The notes beneath the pieces were generated by a model. That model did not search any database. It was not told the origin of the DNA and saw only the letters and a list, made by a program, of their open reading frames with translations. 64,000 nt of DNA from Kitasatospora sp. MAP12-44 (lineage in GTDB: Bacteria; Actinomycetota; Actinomycetes; Streptomycetales; Streptomycetaceae): NCBI RefSeq assembly GCF_029892095.1, contig NZ_JARZAE010000004.1, forward strand, positions 4,588,001-4,652,000. Direction: 5' to 3'. Numbering within the stretch: position 1 is the first letter of the stretch; the number at the start of each line of letters is the position of its first letter. The position numbers were made by a program, and so were the translations under genes. Of this stretch, positions 60,851-64,000 are shown piece by piece.

Positions 60851-61198
60851 CTATAGGGCGAGGTGCAGGCGAAGTGCGGTGTCCAGCCGGGTGAGCTGAT
60901 CTCCGGAAACGGTTCCGATCCGGTGCAGCAGGCGCTCGACTGCCACCGCGCGGACCTGCTCTGCCTGGGCCTTGGAGTCGCGCTCCAGACCGCAGGACGC
61001 GGCGTCGAGCAGTACTTGGAAAGGGAAGATCCGGTCCGTGTTCGAGGTGATCGGCACGACCGTGAGCACGCCGCGGCCATGCCGGGCGGCTGATTGGTTG
61101 GCGGAGTCGTTCGAGACGATGACGGCGGGCCGTGCCTTGTTCGCTTCACTGCCGCGCACCGGGTCGAAGTCGATCAGATAGATGTCACCGCGTCGCAT
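60851..61198 (-). CDS. MazF/PemK-type mRNA interferase toxin
   Basis: 115 residues from the ATG at 61198. MRRGDIYLIDFDPVRGSEANKARPAVIVSND and LTVVPITSN are the conserved PemK/MazF segments, with the catalytic Arg in the RPAVIVS loop. Ribosome-independent endoribonuclease in the family. Its start overlaps the antitoxin gene by 14 bases, antitoxin first. Confidence 0.88.
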   Translation of the reverse strand: MRRGDIYLIDFDPVRGSEANKARPAVIVSNDSANQSAARHGRGVLTVVPITSNTDRIFPFQVLLDAASCGLERDSKAQAEQVRAVAVERLLHRIGTVSGDQLTRLDTALRLHLAL

Positions 61199-61415
61199 CG
61201 GAGAGGCCGTCTCCTGCCGCGCGATCCCAAGTGGCCGCGTCTTCGTGTCGCTCCCAGTCCTGCCATGCCTGCGCGTAGTCGTCTTCCAATTGGGAGGCGC
61301 GGAGAAGTTCGATCGCGGCATGTATCACGGCGGATCGCGAGTCGGCGGAGGTCTCGGCCGCGTACTGGTCGAGGAAGGCGACATCACCTTCAGGGAGGCT
61401 GACGCTGATCTTCAT
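61185..61415 (-). CDS. Ribbon-helix-helix antitoxin of the MazF pair
   Basis: 76 residues from ATG 61415: MKISVSLPEGDVAFLDQYAA forms the beta strand and first helix, SRSAVIHAAIELLRASQLEDDYAQAW the second helix and toxin-binding tail. The CopG/MazE-like RHH domain should bind its own promoter. An upstream ATG at 61427 adds four residues. Confidence 0.82.
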   Translation of the reverse strand: MKISVSLPEGDVAFLDQYAAETSADSRSAVIHAAIELLRASQLEDDYAQAWQDWERHEDAATWDRAAGDGLSDATR

Positions 61416-61530
61416 ACCTGCAAGCATAGTCGAGTGCTACCGACGGTGCTACCCATGGTGGGATTAGCGGTGGCACCCTCGTTGAGCCGTCCGTCCGGAC
61501 CCCTGCGGTGGGGGTGGGCCTGGGGTGGCC

Positions 61531-61536
61531 TAGGGT
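61531..61536 (+). promoter_or_regulatory. -10 element of leaderless LamG transcript
   Basis: TAGGGT ends 7 bases before the GTG at 61544. Bases TTCGGGCCGTG are shared with the ABC ATPase start at 27074. Confidence 0.5.
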
Positions 61537-61543
61537 TCGGGCC

Positions 61544-62464
61544 GTGGAGAGTGTTGGGGGAAGTGTGCACGGTGGTCAGGGCGGCGGCAGCGGGGGTTGG
61601 GGAGGCGGCCCGGACTGGGCGGCGATGGCCGAGGCCAACGAACGCGAGGTCCGCAGGAGGCGGCTGCTGCGCGTCGGCATCGGTGTGCTGAGCGCTCTCG
61701 CGCTGGCCGGCGTCGTGGTCGTCGCCGTGGTGGCGCAGGGCTCCGGGGGGAAGAAGCCGGCGGCACACGGGCTGCCGGTGTCGAACTCCGCAGCGCCGTC
61801 CGCAGCGCCGTCCGCGGCGGCCTCCGCGGGTGGCCAGGGTCTGCAGCTCGGCGCGTCCGCCCAGGTCGGCTCCGTCGACGGTCACAGCGGCCCGGCCCTG
61901 ACCCTGCACGGCCACACCGACGGCTACGCCGAGGCCGAGTCGGGCGCCATTGACACCTCGACGAGCTTCACCGTCTCCGCCGTGGTCAGCAACAGCGCGC
62001 CGGTGGATCCCAAGGCGGCCGTCTCCCAGGGCGGCGACGGGTTCTTCTCGCTCTACCTGGGCCGGGAGGACTCGTCGAGCGCTACCCGCAATCGGTGGGT
62101 GTTCAAGGTGCAGACCGCCGCGGAGGCCGGCCAGGACGTCATGGCCCTGTCCACCACCCAGGCCGTCGCCGACCGGTGGACGACGCTGACCGGTGTGTAC
62201 GACGCCAAGGCCGGGACCATCTCGCTGTATGTCGACGGTGCGCCGGCTCAGACGGTCCCGGTGCCGGTGCCGGGCATCCTGGCGAGCAGCGGTCCGATCG
62301 AGATCGGCCGGGCGCGGTACAAGTCCCACTGGGTCGACTTCTGGAACGGGTCGATCGCCGATGTCCAGGTGTGGAACCAGCCGCTGAGTCCGGCTCAGGT
62401 CGCCCAGGCGGCCACGGCCGATTCGGCGGACGTCCCGGCCCGCGCGACGTGGCTCAGGTCCTGA
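61544..62464 (+). CDS. Membrane-anchored LamG (concanavalin-like) domain protein
   Basis: 306 residues from GTG 61544. Gly-rich cytoplasmic leader, RRRRLLR stop, span about 50-72, Ala/Ser linker, then a LamG-like jelly-roll domain (about 115-300): FTVSAVVSNSAPVDPKAAVSQGG, WTTLTGVYDAKAGTISLYVDGAP, GPIEIGRARYKSHWVDFWNGSIADVQVWNQPLSPAQVA. Probable extracellular carbohydrate or wall binding; no catalytic domain. Confidence 0.82.
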   Translation: MESVGGSVHGGQGGGSGGWGGGPDWAAMAEANEREVRRRRLLRVGIGVLSALALAGVVVVAVVAQGSGGKKPAAHGLPVSNSAAPSAAPSAAASAGGQGLQLGASAQVGSVDGHSGPALTLHGHTDGYAEAESGAIDTSTSFTVSAVVSNSAPVDPKAAVSQGGDGFFSLYLGREDSSSATRNRWVFKVQTAAEAGQDVMALSTTQAVADRWTTLTGVYDAKAGTISLYVDGAPAQTVPVPVPGILASSGPIEIGRARYKSHWVDFWNGSIADVQVWNQPLSPAQVAQAATADSADVPARATWLRS

Positions 62465-62583
62465 CGCGGCCCGGGGAGTCGGCACCGACACCCTGAGCCG
62501 CCCGGCGCTCGGTGCTCGGTGTGCGTCGGTTGCTTGACGCAGAATCTCCCCGACGGGGACCGCACGGCGACGGGAGCGAGTAC

Positions 62584-63072
62584 GTGATCAAGTACAAGGT
62601 CAGGGAGCGGATCTTCGGGATCGGCGACGACCACTGGATCGAGGACGAGCACGGCCACAAGGCGTTCCTGGTGGACGGCAAGGTGCTGCGGATCCGGGAG
62701 ACCTTCGAGCTCAAGGACGACACCGGGCGGGTGGTGGCGGTGATCAAGAAGAAGGCGATCGCCGTCCGCGACACGATGATGATCGAGGACGAGCACGGCG
62801 CCGTGGTGGCCACCGTCCGCAAGAAGCTCTTCTCGCCGATCCGGCACAGCTACTACGCCGAGCTGCGGGACGGCGGTGAGCTGGAGGCGCACGGTGATCT
62901 GATCGGCAAGGAGTACCGGATCGAGTCCGGCGGCCACAAGATCGCCGAGGTCTCGCGGTCCTGGTTCCGGGTCCGCGACCACTACGGCATCCGGATCGCC
63001 GACGGCGCGGACACCGCCCTGCTGCTGTCGGTGGCGGTCTGTATCGAGCAGCTGGTGGCCGAGGACGACTGA
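62584..63072 (+). CDS. LURP-one-related family protein
   Basis: 162 residues from GTG 62584 (GGGAG 8 bases upstream). IKYKVRERIFGIGDDHWIEDEHGHKAFLVDGK, LRIRETFELKDDTGRVVAVIKKK and RHSYYAEL are the Tubby-like LURP-one beta-barrel signature, at the usual length. Function in bacteria is unknown; lipid binding is a possibility from the fold. Terminator follows. Confidence 0.88.
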   Translation: MIKYKVRERIFGIGDDHWIEDEHGHKAFLVDGKVLRIRETFELKDDTGRVVAVIKKKAIAVRDTMMIEDEHGAVVATVRKKLFSPIRHSYYAELRDGGELEAHGDLIGKEYRIESGGHKIAEVSRSWFRVRDHYGIRIADGADTALLLSVAVCIEQLVAEDD

Positions 63073-63086
63073 GACGGGCGCGACTC

Positions 63087-63118
63087 TGTGACGCCCGGGT
63101 GCGGGTCCGGGCGTCACA
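63087..63118. terminator. Bidirectional hairpin terminator
   Basis: Perfect 12-bp stem TGTGACGCCCGG / CCGGGCGTCACA with an 8-base loop between convergent genes. Confidence 0.75.
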
Positions 63119-63161
63119 CGAATCCGAGGGCGACTTCACCACCGGCCGTCGGCACTACGTG

Positions 63162-63977
63162 CTACGCGACGATGGCGTCCAGAAGCTGAGACCGGCTGAC
63201 AGAGCGGTTGGCTCCCTGCGGGATCGCCGCGATGACGTCCAGCACGCGGAGCATCCCGGACCCGAGGTCAGGGTGCCAGCCGCTGCCGCGGCACGGCTGG
63301 CAATGGCCGGGAGCACAGGCGTCTTCGCAGGATCCGCCGGCGCAGGTCTGGCAGCGTGCCCAGGCGCCAAGGGCATCGTGGGTGAGCGCCAGCGCCAAGG
63401 TGTGAGGCCCGGTGCCCCGATACCCCCAGGTGAACTGGGAGCTCCCGGCGGTGATACCGGCGAGAAGCCGGGTACTGCCGTCGGGCTCTTCGACGATGAC
63501 GGCCTCTGGGGCGCCGTTCGTCAGGAAGTACGTCCGGTCCTGCCGAGTCATCAGCGCCGGGTAGCGGTGACCGTGGGCTGAATCGGACCAGCGGCTGCGC
63601 ACCAGCGAGGCGACATCGTCGGAGGGACCACTGAACGGGTCGAAAGCCAGACGCTCCGGCGGCGGCCAGGAGCCCCAGAGAAGTCCGGTGGTCCGCCACA
63701 CGTCTTCGGTGTCGAGGCTGCCCAGATCCAGGGCTGTGACGAGATCCCGGCGCTGCCGGCGCAGGTGCAGCAGATGTGACCTCAGATCAGGCGCGGAGTC
63801 GGGAGCGGCAACCAGCTGGAACGGGTACGGCTCGGCGCTCCCAGCTGGGATCGCGCTCAGTACGTGCATGGGCGTGCGGCACCACGGGGCTGCGGCCCAG
63901 TCAGCCAAGCGCTCGTAGAAGCCGGCGACCGAGGTGGGGGCTGCGGGACTGGATGGGCTATCCGCTGCTGGAGGCAT
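63162..63977 (-). CDS. Unknown protein with DnaJ-like Cys-rich segment (start may be upstream)
   Basis: 271 residues from ATG 63977; the frame stays open to the window edge, so a longer N-terminus is possible. Most of the protein is unrecognised (SVAGFYERLADWAAAPW, FDPFSGPSDDVASLVRSRW, YFLTNGAPEAVIVEEPDG). At about 208-232 CQTCAGGSCEDACAPGHCQP followed by CRGSG resembles the CxxCxGxG zinc fingers of DnaJ, though the spacing is irregular. Function unknown. Confidence 0.7.
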   Translation of the reverse strand: MPPAADSPSSPAAPTSVAGFYERLADWAAAPWCRTPMHVLSAIPAGSAEPYPFQLVAAPDSAPDLRSHLLHLRRQRRDLVTALDLGSLDTEDVWRTTGLLWGSWPPPERLAFDPFSGPSDDVASLVRSRWSDSAHGHRYPALMTRQDRTYFLTNGAPEAVIVEEPDGSTRLLAGITAGSSQFTWGYRGTGPHTLALALTHDALGAWARCQTCAGGSCEDACAPGHCQPCRGSGWHPDLGSGMLRVLDVIAAIPQGANRSVSRSQLLDAIVA

Positions 63978-64000
63978 TGTCCGCAGGAATCGGTACCCGA

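Overview
The window is high-GC DNA (strong G/C bias at third codon positions, many GTG starts, overlapping ATGA/GTGA junctions) from a filamentous actinomycete. Gene content and order (serS-pheA next to a dtpA/copCD/ecuC/sco copper cluster, SigE-type ECF factors, LCP, XRE/ImmA pairs) point to Streptomyces or Kitasatospora. A DnaA-box cluster between serS and pheA and a perfect parS site inside a thioredoxin-NHL gene suggest the core part of the chromosome, not far from oriC. No rRNA, tRNA, CRISPR array or transposase was recognised.

Region by region: (1) 1-10.4 kb, + strand: a Pst-like ABC transporter operon with unusual parts: a secreted PstS-like protein (5' end cut by the window), a small secreted protein, two large PstS-like proteins anchored by a C-terminal membrane segment, PstC- and PstA-type permeases, a sortase-fold membrane protein that has lost its catalytic residues, and a PstB-type ATPase. 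(2) 10.4-16.8 kb: a Cof-type HAD phosphatase, a four-gene XRE / ImmA-IrrE / MAB_1171c-type membrane protein / small membrane protein operon, a double-VOC protein and a secreted beta-lactamase-fold serine hydrolase. (3) 17.0-23.1 kb: a mosaic accessory region. Three copies of the 5' part of one LLM-flavin oxidoreductase gene (a remnant, a frameshifted fragment, an intact gene) bracket two inserted modules: an ECF sigma/membrane sensor/surface protein set, and an AbiE-like HTH plus nucleotidyltransferase pair preceded by two matched palindromes. (4) 23.3-30.7 kb: four tandem, related single-pass envelope proteins, then two ABC ATPase/permease pairs. (5) 30.7-34.6 kb: CynX-type MFS transporter with its FadR/GntR regulator, and an LCP ligase.

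(6) 34.6-44.3 kb, - strand: HAD phosphatase overlapping serS, the DnaA-box cluster, pheA, then the extracytoplasmic copper cluster (DyP peroxidase, CopCD, PCuAC chaperone, Sco, YcnI, membrane protein), which in Streptomyces supplies copper to cytochrome oxidase and GlxA. (7) 44.5-54.5 kb: HATPase regulator, LysR-allantoicase pair, glutaryl-CoA-dehydrogenase-like enzyme divergent from a TetR, DinB-fold protein, small proteins, PP2C-like protein, a second ECF sigma/membrane protein pair, and pirin with a 19-bp tandem operator-like array upstream. (8) 54.7-64 kb: SseB-like protein, long acyl-CoA dehydrogenase, M18 aminopeptidase, thioredoxin-NHL protein carrying parS, MazEF-type toxin-antitoxin, LamG protein, LURP-one protein, and a Cys-rich protein whose start may lie beyond the window.

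Several genes appear to be transcribed without leaders: a TANNNT -10 hexamer ends 6-7 bases before the start codon. The strongest candidates for something undescribed are the Pst-like operon with its dead sortase, the repeated LLM-gene boundaries, and the 19-bp dyad array.
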